Part shown: positions 1 to 8,071 of the stretch, one piece after another
Numbering within the stretch: position 1 is the first letter of the stretch
How the letters are laid out: every line of letters begins with the position of its first letter
Assembly: GCF_040545425.1 (NCBI RefSeq)
Contig: NZ_JBEPLW010000001.1
Reading direction: 5' to 3' (one strand)
Length of the DNA: 64,000 nt
Source: Bhargavaea ullalensis
Lineage (GTDB): Bacteria > Bacillota > Bacilli > Bacillales_A > Planococcaceae
Translations under genes and position numbers: made by a program
Notes under the pieces: model-generated
Database searches by the model: none
What the model was told of the DNA's origin: nothing
The model's input: only the letters and a program-made list of their open reading frames with translations

Positions 1-747
1 CTGAACGAATTCCGGATCGACCTGCTGAACCAGCGGGATGACCTGCCGGAGCAGGCCAAGTCGGCGATCGACAGTGCCCTCGACTCAGTGGAAGCGGGTG
101 CCGTCAAGTTCGGGAAATGGTTTATCCAGTTTCTCCAAACGGTTCTTCAGGCAGTGGTTCTGCTCATTCTCGTGCCATTTTTCTTCATCTTCATGTTGAA
201 GGATCATGAAAAGTTTGCACCGCGGATTTACAATCTGTTTCACGGCAAACGCCGGGAATGGGTGAAAAACACGTTGAGAGACATCGACCTCGTGCTGCGT
301 TCCTACATTCAGGGTCAGCTTCTGATCAGCACGATCCTGGCCACGCTGATCTTTATCGGCTATTTAATTATCGGTTTGAATTATGCCCTGTTGCTGGCGC
401 TTTTTGCGCTCGTCATGAATGTCATCCCGTTCCTCGGTCCGTGGATCGCCTTCGCGCCTGCCGCAATCATCGCCTTCCTGCAGGATCCGAAGATGGTCAT
501 CTGGGTGTCGGTCGTCACGCTTGCCGCCCAGCAGACCGACAGCCACCTCATCACGCCGAACGTCATGGGCAAGACGCTCGACATCCATCCGCTCACCGTC
601 ATTACGCTCATCCTGGCAGCGGGCAGCATTGCCGGCTTCTTCGGCATCCTGCTCGCCATCCCGACCTATGCGGTGATCAAGTCGGTGGTCATCAACATTT
701 ACGAGGCGAGGAAGGATATCAAGCGGGCAGCCACGAAAAGTATTTAG
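1..747 (+). CDS. AI-2E family transporter (3' part; start lies upstream of the window)
   Basis: The reading frame is open from base 1 and stops with TAG at 745-747, so the N-terminal half of this protein is outside the window. The visible 248 residues contain four or five long hydrophobic stretches, including VVLLILVPFFFIFMLKD and the proline/glycine-rich segment MNVIPFLGPWIAF, followed by a conserved DSHLITPNVMGKTLDIHP block and a C-terminal hydrophobic helix pair. This pattern is that of the AI-2E (YdjX/PerM-like) exporter family of eight-helix permeases. Members carry diverse small molecules or Na+/H+, so the substrate is not inferable. No terminator with a T-run follows; a palindromic repeat block does. 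Confidence 0.85.
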   Translation: MNEFRIDLLNQRDDLPEQAKSAIDSALDSVEAGAVKFGKWFIQFLQTVLQAVVLLILVPFFFIFMLKDHEKFAPRIYNLFHGKRREWVKNTLRDIDLVLRSYIQGQLLISTILATLIFIGYLIIGLNYALLLALFALVMNVIPFLGPWIAFAPAAIIAFLQDPKMVIWVSVVTLAAQQTDSHLITPNVMGKTLDIHPLTVITLILAAGSIAGFFGILLAIPTYAVIKSVVINIYEARKDIKRAATKSI

Positions 748-764
748 GAAATCATTCAGGAAAC

Positions 765-850
765 GATTTATTTCCCGGGAAATCGCATTATTTCCCGGGA
801 AATCGACATTTCCCGCGCAATATTTCCCGGTCAAAGGGAATATTGCGCGG
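765..850. repeat. Palindromic TTTCCCGGGAAA repeat block with a long hairpin
   Basis: Two perfect 14-bp palindromes ATTTCCCGGGAAAT lie at 770-783 and 790-803, exactly 20 bp apart, and partial copies of the half site (ATTTCCC) follow at 808 and 822. The last part folds into a hairpin: CCGCGCAATATT at 813-824 pairs with AATATTGCGCGG at 839-850, and the loop carries another CCC/GGG pair. There is no T-run, so it is not a canonical terminator. It fills the gap between the permease gene and the DUF302 gene. Function unknown. Confidence 0.7.
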
Positions 851-869
851 AATCAGGGAGGAATAGGAG

Positions 870-1256
870 ATGTTCGATTATACGGTGAACACCCGAAAAA
901 CAAAGGACGAAGCGGTCAAAGCAGTGGAGGAATGCCTGTCGGAAGTGAAGTTCGGCGTGTTGTGGAATTTCGACATGACAGCCACCCTCCAGAAAAAAGG
1001 CCAGGATTTCGAAACGCCTGTCACCATTCTTGAAGTATGCAGTCCTGCGGCTGCCGCGAAGATGCTGAAGGAAGATCTGAGGGCGAGTTATCTGCTGCCG
1101 TGCAAGATTGTCGTCTATGAACAAGGCGGCAGCGTTAAGATCGGGATGCCGAAGCCAACCGCGACTCTCGGCCTGATGGAAAACGCGGAGATCCGCTCAC
1201 TGGCTGAAGAAGTGGAGGGAATTTTGAAGTCATGCATCGACAAGGCGGCGCAATGA
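870..1256 (+). CDS. DUF302 family protein
   Basis: A 128-residue soluble protein without signal peptide or membrane segment. The sequence order (YTVNTRKTKDEAVKAVEE, VLWNFDMTATLQKKG, TILEVCSPAAAAKML, LLPCKIVVYEQGG) is typical of DUF302, a ferredoxin-like fold found in many bacteria, sometimes fused to membrane or redox proteins. No enzymatic role is established. A strong ribosome-binding site (GGGAGGAATAGG) precedes the ATG by a few bases. It follows the palindromic repeat block and precedes the M23 peptidase gene at 66 bp, so the two may be co-transcribed. C102-like cysteines are not arranged as a CxxC. Confidence 0.8.
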   Translation: MFDYTVNTRKTKDEAVKAVEECLSEVKFGVLWNFDMTATLQKKGQDFETPVTILEVCSPAAAAKMLKEDLRASYLLPCKIVVYEQGGSVKIGMPKPTATLGLMENAEIRSLAEEVEGILKSCIDKAAQ

Positions 1257-1322
1257 CCGTTATTTCCCACGCATGAGCTTGCCTGGGCCGGCAACCCTAA
1301 ACGGTGAGAGGAGGTTTTCACC

Positions 1323-2315
1323 GTGCGCCATTGGCTGTGGCTGCCGGCCTATTTGCTTATGCTGTCATTCCTCATGTATGCGCTCGTTTCCGCGGAAAGC
1401 GGGGAAGGCGGCGCGGCTTCCGAGATGTCGCTTGCCGAGGAACGGACCAGCCTGTACATGGCCTACGAAACGCCTTCCGTCCCGTGGCATCTGCTCGCCG
1501 CGGTCGACCGGTATGAGCGGAACATCCAGCGGCTACGCAATGACTTGGAGGAAGTGGAAGGCCTGGTTTCCTTCCGGTTCCCCGAGGCGTTCTGGGCCGG
1601 CGCGCCGAACCCGGAGGCGGGCGACAGCGACCCGGCCGCAATCGAATTTTTCGACGGCAGGGGAATGGACGGGAACGGGGACGGCAAAGCCGACCCGAAT
1701 GATGCCGAAGACATTCTCTTCACGCTGGCTGCCGCGCTCGGGGAACATGGCGGGGACGAAGACGCCCACCGTCTCGCCCTTTGGGGGTTTTATGGAAGCG
1801 AGGAAGCAGTCGGACAAGTCATGACCATTTCGGAGCTGTTCCGGCAGTTCGGCACGATCGAACTCGATGAATATGTGTTCCCGCTGCCGAAGACCCACCA
1901 TTATACGTACAAGGGAACATGGGGCGCCAAGCGCGGCTGGGGCGGACGGCGCATGCATGAAGGCACCGACCTGTTCGCATCCTACGGCGTCCCGGTCCGT
2001 TCGGTCACATACGGGGTGGTCGAGGTGAAGGGATGGAACGAGTTCGGCGGCTGGCGCATCGGCATCCGCGATGCTCACAATGTATATCATTATTTCGCTC
2101 ATCTTGCGTATTTCGAAAAAGGGATCGAACAGGGACAGATCGTCGAACCCGGCACCGTCGTCGGCTATGTCGGCTCTTCCGGCTACGGCAAGGAAGGCAC
2201 CGCCGGCAAGTTCCCGCCGCATCTACATTACGGCATGTACAAATTTGACGGCCGCTCCGAGTGGGCGTTCGATCCGTATCCATCGCTCCGCCGCTGGGAA
2301 CAAGAGGGGAAATGA
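1323..2315 (+). CDS. Membrane-anchored M23 family metallopeptidase
   Basis: 330 residues from a GTG start at 1323, preceded by GAGAGGAGG. Residues 4-22 form a hydrophobic N-terminal anchor or uncleaved signal. The central part contains an acidic DGNGDGKADPND calcium-like loop (about 116-127). The C-terminal LytM/M23 domain (about 185-310) has the zinc-binding set H212-x3-D216 and the HLH motif with H300 and H302, so the catalytic residues are intact. Such enzymes cut peptidoglycan cross-bridges outside the membrane. A rho-independent terminator follows directly, so it ends its transcription unit. Substrate specificity is not inferable. Confidence 0.88.
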   Translation: MRHWLWLPAYLLMLSFLMYALVSAESGEGGAASEMSLAEERTSLYMAYETPSVPWHLLAAVDRYERNIQRLRNDLEEVEGLVSFRFPEAFWAGAPNPEAGDSDPAAIEFFDGRGMDGNGDGKADPNDAEDILFTLAAALGEHGGDEDAHRLALWGFYGSEEAVGQVMTISELFRQFGTIELDEYVFPLPKTHHYTYKGTWGAKRGWGGRRMHEGTDLFASYGVPVRSVTYGVVEVKGWNEFGGWRIGIRDAHNVYHYFAHLAYFEKGIEQGQIVEPGTVVGYVGSSGYGKEGTAGKFPPHLHYGMYKFDGRSEWAFDPYPSLRRWEQEGK

Positions 2316-2329
2316 TTAAACAATAAAAA

Positions 2330-2362
2330 GGCTGCCCTCCGAGCTGGAGAGGCAGCCGTTTT
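2330..2362 (+). terminator. Rho-independent terminator after the M23 peptidase gene
   Basis: GGCTGCCCTCC at 2330-2340 pairs with GGAGAGGCAGCC at 2346-2357, followed by GTTTTG. It is preceded by an A-run (2322-2328 region), so it could also act on the opposite strand. Confidence 0.75.
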
Positions 2363-2382
2363 GAATTGATAGAGGGGGATCC

Positions 2383-2610
2383 TCGAGTGGCGCAAGTTTG
2401 GTCTCGAGTGGCGCAAGTTTGCCCTCGAGTGGCGCAAGTTTGGCTTCGAGTGGCGCAAGTTTGCCCGAGTGGCGCAAGTTCGGCCTCGAGTGGCGCAAGT
2501 TTGGTCTCGAGTGGCGCAAGTTTGCCCTCGAGTGGCGCAAGTTTGCCCGAGTGGCGCGAGTTGGTCTCGAGTGGCGCAAGTTTGGCCTCGAGTGGCGCAA
2601 GTTCGGGCGC
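2383..2610. repeat. Tandem array of 11 units, CTCGAGTGGCGCAAGTTTG family, 21-bp period
   Basis: The core GAGTGGCGCAAG begins at 2385, 2406, 2427, 2448, 2467, 2488, 2509, 2530, 2549, 2569 and 2590: spacing is 21 bp in most steps (19-20 where two bases are missing). Copies differ mainly in the 3-4 bases between cores. The array lies in the convergent gap between the M23 peptidase and a histidine kinase and reaches to within about 20 bp of the kinase stop codon. Because 21 is a multiple of 3, all frames stay open across it, which creates spurious reading frames. A second array of the same family lies at 19.9 kb. Confidence 0.9.
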
Positions 2611-2632
2611 AGTCGGCGCCTGTCCGCCGATC

Positions 2633-4045
2633 TTATCCATTCCCTCCGGGCAGCCGGATGGTGAAGACGGTTCCTTCGCCGATGCGGCTTTTGACCGAAA
2701 CGTCGCCGCCGTGCAGCCGGACGAGCTGGCGGACGATCGACAGGCCGAGGCCGAATTCGCCGAACGGATTGGACGTTCTCGACACGCCGGCCCGGTAGAA
2801 CCGCCCCCAGATCTTCTCCACTTCTTCAGGATCAATTCCGCTGCCGGTGTCCGCTACTTCAATCACCGCTTCGTCGCCGTCCATGAAGCCCCGGAGCTGG
2901 ATTTCGCCGTTTTCGGTGAACTGGATGCTGTTTTTTGTGATGTTGATGAGAATCTGGATGAGCCGGTCGTAGTCAGCCGAAACGACCGCGTCACCGGAAA
3001 CGTCGATCCGGATGAGGTCGCCTTTTTCCTCGGCCAGCGGCTCCAGTTGCTCCGCGATCACCGCCAGCACATCTTCCAGCCGGATCGGCTCCTTTTCGAG
3101 CGTGATCTGGCCGGAGCGGATTTTTTCATAGTCCAGATTTTCATTCACCAGCCGGATCAGCCGCCGGGTTTCCTTGCCGGCGAGCGCCAGTGCTCGGTTC
3201 CGTTCAGCGTCCGGGATCATGTCTCCGCGGATGCCGTCAAGGATGCCCCGGATCGTCGTGAGCGGCGTGCGCATTTCGTGCGACACGTCCGCGATGAACT
3301 GCCGCCTGCGGTTCTCGAGCCGGTCGATTTCTTGCATCGATTCGCCGAGCCGGCCGACCATCGCATTGAAGTCGCCCGACAGCTCGCCGATCTCGTCGAT
3401 GCCGGAGGCGGGCACCCGGACGGAATAATCCCCGGACGCCACATCCGACGCCGCGTCGCGCAGCCGACGCAGCCGCCTGACATGGAATGCCGACAGCGCC
3501 CCGCCGAGCAGGAGAGAGGCCGCAAGTGCAGCAAGCATCGCCAGCAGGAGATAGCGGTTCAGCTGCGAGATGATTTCCCTTGAGCCGGAGATCGGCGAAG
3601 TGAGCAGGATCCCGCCGGTGAATGCCCCGTCGCGCACGTACGGGAGCAGGGTGAATGTCACGCCTTCGCCGGATCGTTCATATTCCTGGTTCACGACGAG
3701 CGTCCGCCCGTTTTTGATCTTGTTCCATTCCTCCTGGCGCAGCCTGATGAGCGAAGCAGGGCGGCCGGACGAATAAAGCACGGCCGAATCCGCGTCGAAC
3801 AGACTGTACTGGATGTCACGTCCGCCAAGCACCCGGCCGTACTCCCCGAGTGTCGCGGCGGAAGCCTTGGGATCCGCCGACAGGTCATGGAGAAGGTTCT
3901 CCCCGTAGGCGACCAGTTCGTCGGTTTTATTTTTGTAGATCAGCCCTTCCGCAAAATGCGAGAACATGATGTTCAGGATGAGGAACGCGATCAGGAGGAC
4001 ACCAACATGGCTCGCCGTGAGCTGGTACAAATAACGGAACTTCAT
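2633..4045 (-). CDS. HAMP-domain sensor histidine kinase
   Basis: 470 residues. Two membrane helices (about 10-31 and 165-187) flank an extracytoplasmic sensor region of about 130 residues, followed by a HAMP linker (to about 240), a HisKA domain with the phospho-acceptor H256 in DVSHEMRTPL, and a HATPase_c domain with N box (NITKNSIQF), G1 box DTGSGID and G2 box GLGLS. All catalytic motifs are intact. The start codon overlaps the stop of the response regulator gene by 4 bp (ATGA), so the two are translationally coupled. The signal is unknown; proximity to an HtrA protease gene hints at envelope stress sensing, as for CssRS of Bacillus subtilis, but sequence similarity to CssS was not evident. 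Confidence 0.92.
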   Translation of the reverse strand: MKFRYLYQLTASHVGVLLIAFLILNIMFSHFAEGLIYKNKTDELVAYGENLLHDLSADPKASAATLGEYGRVLGGRDIQYSLFDADSAVLYSSGRPASLIRLRQEEWNKIKNGRTLVVNQEYERSGEGVTFTLLPYVRDGAFTGGILLTSPISGSREIISQLNRYLLLAMLAALAASLLLGGALSAFHVRRLRRLRDAASDVASGDYSVRVPASGIDEIGELSGDFNAMVGRLGESMQEIDRLENRRRQFIADVSHEMRTPLTTIRGILDGIRGDMIPDAERNRALALAGKETRRLIRLVNENLDYEKIRSGQITLEKEPIRLEDVLAVIAEQLEPLAEEKGDLIRIDVSGDAVVSADYDRLIQILINITKNSIQFTENGEIQLRGFMDGDEAVIEVADTGSGIDPEEVEKIWGRFYRAGVSRTSNPFGEFGLGLSIVRQLVRLHGGDVSVKSRIGEGTVFTIRLPGGNG

Positions 4046-4740
4046 GCGCGGTCCTCCGGCTCTTCAAACCGGTAGCCGACGCCCCAGACCGTGTGGAAAA
4101 ACTGCCTTCCGTCCGTCTCGGTCTTGCTGCGGAGCCGCTTCACATGGACATCCACGGTACGATCGTCGCCGTAAAAGTCGTAGCCCCACACACTGTCGAT
4201 CAGCTGCTCGCGGGAAAACACCTGCTTCGGATGGCGGGCGAACTGGGCGAGCAGGTCGAACTCTTTCGGCGTCAGGTTCGGCAAGGTCTGCCCGTCGAGC
4301 CGGACTTCCCGTGTCTTTTCGTTGATTAGAAAATGCCGCGTCCGGATGAGGCCTTCCTCGTCTTCGCCGCCTCCCCGGATCCCGTATCGCCGCGTGACGG
4401 CCCGGATTCTGGCCATCAGCGCCGCAGGGCTGAACGGCTTCGTCACATAGTCATCTGCACCTGTCTCAAGGCCCGTCACCTGATCGTCCTCGGACGTTTT
4501 TGCCGTCAGCATGATGATCGGCACTTCAAGCCCCGCCTTGCGCACCCGGCGGCAAATGGAAACACCGTCCATCCCAGGCAGCATCCAGTCGATGATCAGG
4601 CAGTCATACCGTCCGGACAGCGCCTCCCGGCAGCCGGTGTCCCCGTCCGGCACGAATGTCCCGTCGATCCCTTCCTTCTGGAAAAACATGCCGATCATCG
4701 CCGATACGCTCTCGCTGTCTTCGATCACCAGAATCTTCAC
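4042..4740 (-). CDS. OmpR/PhoB family response regulator
   Basis: Receiver domain with acidic pocket E7/D8, phospho-acceptor D51 (in LIIDWMLPG), the conserved T (LTAK) and K (VTKPF), then a winged-helix DNA-binding domain ending in the typical DVHVKRLRSK and VWGVGYRF. I prefer the GTG at 4740 (KILVIEDSE) because GGAGG lies 8 bases upstream; a GTG at 4770 would add ten residues but has poor spacing. It is the first gene of a two-gene operon with the histidine kinase. The terminator of the htrA-like gene lies just upstream, so the pair should have its own promoter in 4741-4830. Confidence 0.9.
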   Translation of the reverse strand: MKILVIEDSESVSAMIGMFFQKEGIDGTFVPDGDTGCREALSGRYDCLIIDWMLPGMDGVSICRRVRKAGLEVPIIMLTAKTSEDDQVTGLETGADDYVTKPFSPAALMARIRAVTRRYGIRGGGEDEEGLIRTRHFLINEKTREVRLDGQTLPNLTPKEFDLLAQFARHPKQVFSREQLIDSVWGYDFYGDDRTVDVHVKRLRSKTETDGRQFFHTVWGVGYRFEEPEDRA

Positions 4741-4831
4741 CGCCGTCGCCTCCGTCCCCAATCGGTTCACTTCCTTTCAGTATAATCAAACACGCCGGGC
4801 GCGTCAGTTGAACCGTCCGTCTCTTGATTTC

Positions 4832-4870
4832 AAAAAAACACCCGCCGGGGCACGGGGCCCGCAGCGGGTG
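4832..4870 (-). terminator. Rho-independent terminator after the htrA-like gene
   Basis: On the minus strand CACCCGC (4864-4870 complement) pairs with GCGGGTG (4839-4845 complement) and is followed by a run of seven T (4838-4832). Confidence 0.8.
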
Positions 4871-4879
4871 CAATCTTGA

Positions 4880-6337
4880 TCACGAGCGGGAAGAAGGCTT
4901 GCTTGTCCCGAGCGTCACTTCGATCTTTTGTTTGTCGGCACCGCGATAGACGGTGAATGTCGCCTTGTCGCCGACCTTCAGCTCGGAGTACAGGAAGCGC
5001 CGGAGCTGCTGCCCGTCTTCGATCTTTTCGCCGTTGATTTCGGTGATGACGTCGCCTTCCTTCAGGCCGGCCTTGGCGGCTGCGGCTTCAGGATCGACGC
5101 CTTCCACGTAAACGCCCTGGGAGATGTCATTTGGCAGGCCGTTCACGTAGCCGCGCGGAATTTCATTGACGTTGTACATCGAGATGCCGATGTACGGGCG
5201 TTCCACATGGCCGCTCGCCATCATTTCTTCAACGAGCGGGAGAACGTCATCGGACGGAATGGCGAATCCGAGCCCTTCCACGCCCTGACCGCCGATCTTC
5301 AGGCTGTTGATGCCGACGACTTCGCCGTTCATGTTGATGAGCGCGCCGCCGGAGTTCCCCTGGTTGATCGCCGCGTCTGTCTGGATGACTGTCATTTCCC
5401 ATTCGCCGGCGGATGTGTCGACGCTGATCGACCGGTCGACCGCACTGACGATCCCTTCCGTGACGGAGCGGGAGAACTGCAGGCCGAGGGGGTTGCCGAT
5501 CGCCACGACCGAATCACCCGCACGGAGCGCGTCCGAGTCGCCGAACTTAAGCGGTGCGGCGTCGATCTTGCCGGCATCCACGCTTACGACGGCGAGGTCG
5601 CTAAGAGCATCCGACCCGACGAGTTCGGCCTCGGCGCGGTCTCCGTTGCCAAGCGACACTTCCAGCTTCGAGGCGCCTTCGACCACGTGGTTGTTTGTGA
5701 CGATGTACGCCTTGCCGTTGTCTTTCTTGATCAGCACCCCGGACCCCGTTGCGTACTCGACATCTTTGGCCGATCCCTGGGAAAACGGATTTTGCTGCTT
5801 CTGATAGTTCACGATGCCGAAGATCGACCCGGATGCCTGCTCGACCATGTCGGCGAGCGATCCGTCCGTCGAGACTTTCACCGGGTTGGCCGTCTGCGAA
5901 TCAGACTGGACGGACGTTTGCGCCGGCTCGCTCGTCTGGGGTTCTTCGTGGTCCAGGAACGGCACCGCGATCGCCAGTGTCAGCACCGAACCGATCACGC
6001 CGCCCCCGATCGTCTGCAGCCATCCGAGTGAGCGGCGGGGCTTGTCGGGCTTCGGTGCGGAGCGCTTCACATTAACGGGCTCTCCGGCAGTTGCCGAAGC
6101 ACGGTTTGGTTCTTCGGAATCCGCGGCCCCGGGCATGTCAGAGCGGTATGCCTCTTCTCGCCCGATGCTCTCAGGTTCCTTCTCTGGCTCTCCGGCAGGG
6201 CCGGCGCTTGGAGCGGTCATTTCCTGATCCGCCTCCGCATCCCCCGGAAGCCACTCCTCGCGACGGACGTCCCTGCCATTATTTGCGTCTTCATTCAGAT
6301 TGCGTTCACGGTCATCTGAGCCATTATAATTCGTCAT
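4880..6337 (-). CDS. Membrane-anchored HtrA/DegP-like serine protease (S1C) with PDZ domain
   Basis: 485 residues: an acidic, low-complexity cytoplasmic N-terminus (1-100), one membrane helix (about 105-127), a chymotrypsin-like protease domain and a C-terminal PDZ domain (about 385-475). The catalytic triad is intact: H217 (NNHVVEG), D247 (SDLAVV) and S329 (QGNSGGAL). This architecture matches HtrA/HtrB of Bacillus, which degrade or refold damaged proteins outside the membrane. The long N-terminal cytoplasmic tail is characteristic of Gram-positive members. A two-component system is encoded directly downstream on the same strand behind a terminator, which suggests a regulatory link. Confidence 0.93.
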   Translation of the reverse strand: MTNYNGSDDRERNLNEDANNGRDVRREEWLPGDAEADQEMTAPSAGPAGEPEKEPESIGREEAYRSDMPGAADSEEPNRASATAGEPVNVKRSAPKPDKPRRSLGWLQTIGGGVIGSVLTLAIAVPFLDHEEPQTSEPAQTSVQSDSQTANPVKVSTDGSLADMVEQASGSIFGIVNYQKQQNPFSQGSAKDVEYATGSGVLIKKDNGKAYIVTNNHVVEGASKLEVSLGNGDRAEAELVGSDALSDLAVVSVDAGKIDAAPLKFGDSDALRAGDSVVAIGNPLGLQFSRSVTEGIVSAVDRSISVDTSAGEWEMTVIQTDAAINQGNSGGALINMNGEVVGINSLKIGGQGVEGLGFAIPSDDVLPLVEEMMASGHVERPYIGISMYNVNEIPRGYVNGLPNDISQGVYVEGVDPEAAAAKAGLKEGDVITEINGEKIEDGQQLRRFLYSELKVGDKATFTVYRGADKQKIEVTLGTSKPSSRS

Positions 6338-6490
6338 CGTCGGTTCCTCCTCGATTCTCTTGTACGAACATCTTACTAACCAGATATGAACAAACTATTA
6401 ACAACGCTTCATAAATGAAAAAGTAGATTTTTCGCGCCCCCGCTCGGGTATAATGAAAAGACGAATACACGAACGAAAGGTTTTGAAGCA

Positions 6491-6775
6491 ATGGACATCA
6501 CAGGCCACACCGTCGAAAAACTCAACGACCCGACCGGCATCATCGAAGGCGACCGGTACGAATTCTTCCTCGACCTCAACATCGACGAGGAAGACGAGCT
6601 GTATACGGAAGGCGGGGTGAAACTGCGCGTCCTTTATGCGCGCCGGGACGGCAGGGAGTGGATCGCCACCTATGACTTCCTCGAATCGGCGACCGGTGAA
6701 GTGCTCGGCTTTGCCATGGAAGAAGACGAAGAGGAAGCGGTCGGCGCCTACTGCAGTGCACACCTCGGCGAATGA
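6491..6775 (+). CDS. Small DUF6509-like protein
   Basis: 94 residues, acidic, soluble. The start (MDITGHTVEKLNDPTGIIEGDRYEF) and central FLDLNIDEEDELYTEGG resemble small Bacillales proteins classed as DUF6509; function is unknown. A TATAAT hexamer at 6449-6454 lies 37 bp upstream and probably belongs to its promoter, with a weak -35. GAAAGG precedes the ATG. It stands alone between two divergent or tandem units and has its own terminator. Confidence 0.7.
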   Translation: MDITGHTVEKLNDPTGIIEGDRYEFFLDLNIDEEDELYTEGGVKLRVLYARRDGREWIATYDFLESATGEVLGFAMEEDEEEAVGAYCSAHLGE

Positions 6776-6783
6776 CCCTCGGC

Positions 6784-6807
6784 GGGCCGGACATCCGGCC
6801 CGTTTTT
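6784..6807 (+). terminator. Rho-independent terminator
   Basis: GGGCCGGA (6784-6791) pairs with TCCGGCCC (6794-6801), followed by GTTTTT. Confidence 0.85.
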
Positions 6808-6984
6808 GCATTCTCCCCACTTTTCCCGCAGGGGCCGGCATGCAAACAAGGCATGACGGCATACACTAGGAAAACATGAGGCTTTCAATTTGAATGAATA
6901 TTTAGTATAATATAGTGGAAGAGGATGCAGTTCAGCCTCAGGTTCAAGTCGTCATCAGTCCCGGAAAGGAAAGGGGTGAACGAA

Positions 6985-7173
6985 GTGATCCTGCGATTCG
7001 GCGACCCGGAAGAGATGAAGCGCCGCCGTGATCCCGATGAACATGCCATCTTGAACATGATCGATGAAGGCAGCCCGGTGACAAGCGGCACAAAGGCCGC
7101 GGAGCCGTTCCGAACCGCCCGGGAAGAAAACGGGTTCGGCGAGGACGAGCTCAGGAACATTACGTATCAGTGA
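6985..7173 (+). CDS. Small hypothetical protein (62 aa)
   Basis: Charged soluble protein starting ILRFGDPEEMKRRRD and ending DELRNITYQ; I do not recognise a family. The GTG at 6985 is chosen because AAAGGGGTGA, close to the ideal anti-16S complement, ends 7 bases upstream; the frame is open further 5' (ATG at 6925) but without such a site. A TATAAT-like sequence (TATAAT at 6906-6911 region, in AGTATAATATAG) lies upstream. A strong terminator follows at once, supporting a real single-gene unit. Confidence 0.5.
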   Translation: MILRFGDPEEMKRRRDPDEHAILNMIDEGSPVTSGTKAAEPFRTAREENGFGEDELRNITYQ

Positions 7174-7181
7174 ACCAAGAA

Positions 7182-7214
7182 AAGCCCCTGCGGACCGGGT
7201 CCGCGGGGGCTTTT
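7182..7214. terminator. Bidirectional-looking rho-independent terminator
   Basis: AAGCCCCTGCGGA pairs with TCCGCGGGGGCTT around a 5-base loop; T-run on the plus strand and A-run on the left side. Confidence 0.85.
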
Positions 7215-7289
7215 GCATGCACGCCGTGCGTTTGGAAATTTTGGGAGCGGGAATGCGGAAAGGAAAGCCGAATTCCCGGGAGGTCCGCC

Positions 7290-8027
7290 ATGCCGCTGAC
7301 TTTGTTTAGATTCATCCTCGCAGCCGGTTTCGTCCTGCTGCACCTGTTCTCAAAAAACATGAAGTTTCTAAGAGACTCCCCGCGCAGCCGGATACTTTCG
7401 GTCGCGGGCGGAATCGCCGTCGCGTATGTGTTCCTGCACCTCCTGCCGGATCTCGCCGAGTATGAGGACGAACTTAAAGGGACGCTGGACTTCGCGACGA
7501 ACCGGTTCCTGGAACACCACCTGTACATGATCGCCATGCTCGGGCTCGCGATCTTTTACGGGCTCGAGCAGATGGCCAAGGCGTCCAAGCGGCACAACGT
7601 AGAAGACGGCCGGCACAAGGCCCGCCCGCTCGTCTTCTGGATCCATATCGGGTCGTTCACCCTGTACAACGCACTCATCGGCTACCTGCTCGTCCGCGAA
7701 AACTTCACGAGCCACTACGGCCGCCTGTTCTTCTTCATCGCGATGGGCGTCCACTTTGTCACGAACGACCGCGGCCTGCGCGCCACGCACAAGGAAGACT
7801 ACGACCGGTATGGCCGCTGGCTGCTCGCCGTCGCAATCCTCGCCGGATGGCTTATCGGCACCATCACCGAAGTGAGCGACGTGGTCATCTCCTACCTGAC
7901 CGCGCTGCTTGCGGGCGGCGTCATCATGAACGTCATGAAGGAAGAACTGCCGGAAGAGCGGGAAAGCAGCTTCCCGGCGTTCTTGCTCGGCCTCGTCGCT
8001 TACTCGCTCATCCTCATCCTGCTTTAA
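7290..8027 (+). CDS. Multi-span membrane protein, first of a tandem paralogous pair
   Basis: 245 residues from ATG 7290 (GGGAGG 6 bases upstream). About seven hydrophobic helices; recognisable blocks are FVLLHLFSK, GGIAVAYVFLHLLPDL, TNRFLEHHLYMIAMLGL, WIHIGSFTLYNALIGYLL, AMGVHFVTNDRGLR and GGVIMNVMKEELP. The GGxAVAYVFLHLLP stretch is reminiscent of helix 2 of ZIP metal transporters, and histidines recur in the helices, but the overall family is not one I can name. It is 44 bp upstream of a paralogue of nearly the same length, so the two are probably one operon produced by duplication. Confidence 0.75.
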   Translation: MPLTLFRFILAAGFVLLHLFSKNMKFLRDSPRSRILSVAGGIAVAYVFLHLLPDLAEYEDELKGTLDFATNRFLEHHLYMIAMLGLAIFYGLEQMAKASKRHNVEDGRHKARPLVFWIHIGSFTLYNALIGYLLVRENFTSHYGRLFFFIAMGVHFVTNDRGLRATHKEDYDRYGRWLLAVAILAGWLIGTITEVSDVVISYLTALLAGGVIMNVMKEELPEERESSFPAFLLGLVAYSLILILL

Positions 8028-8071
8028 CGGGCAGGGAGGGGGATCAACGCCGTCTTTTGGAGGGATGCCCA

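Noticed and set aside
2383..2610. CRISPR array
   Set aside because: Units are 21 bp with the repeat itself being variable; there are no alternating constant repeats and unique spacers of 30 bp, and no cas genes nearby.
2366..3583. Open frame of 405 codons across the repeat array and opposite the kinase
   Set aside because: Its first part only reflects the 21-bp repeat (a multiple of three), the rest is antisense of the kinase.
4042..4045. CssRS assignment for the two-component system beside the HtrA protease
   Set aside because: Only position supports it; the response regulator does not resemble CssR in its conserved N-terminus.
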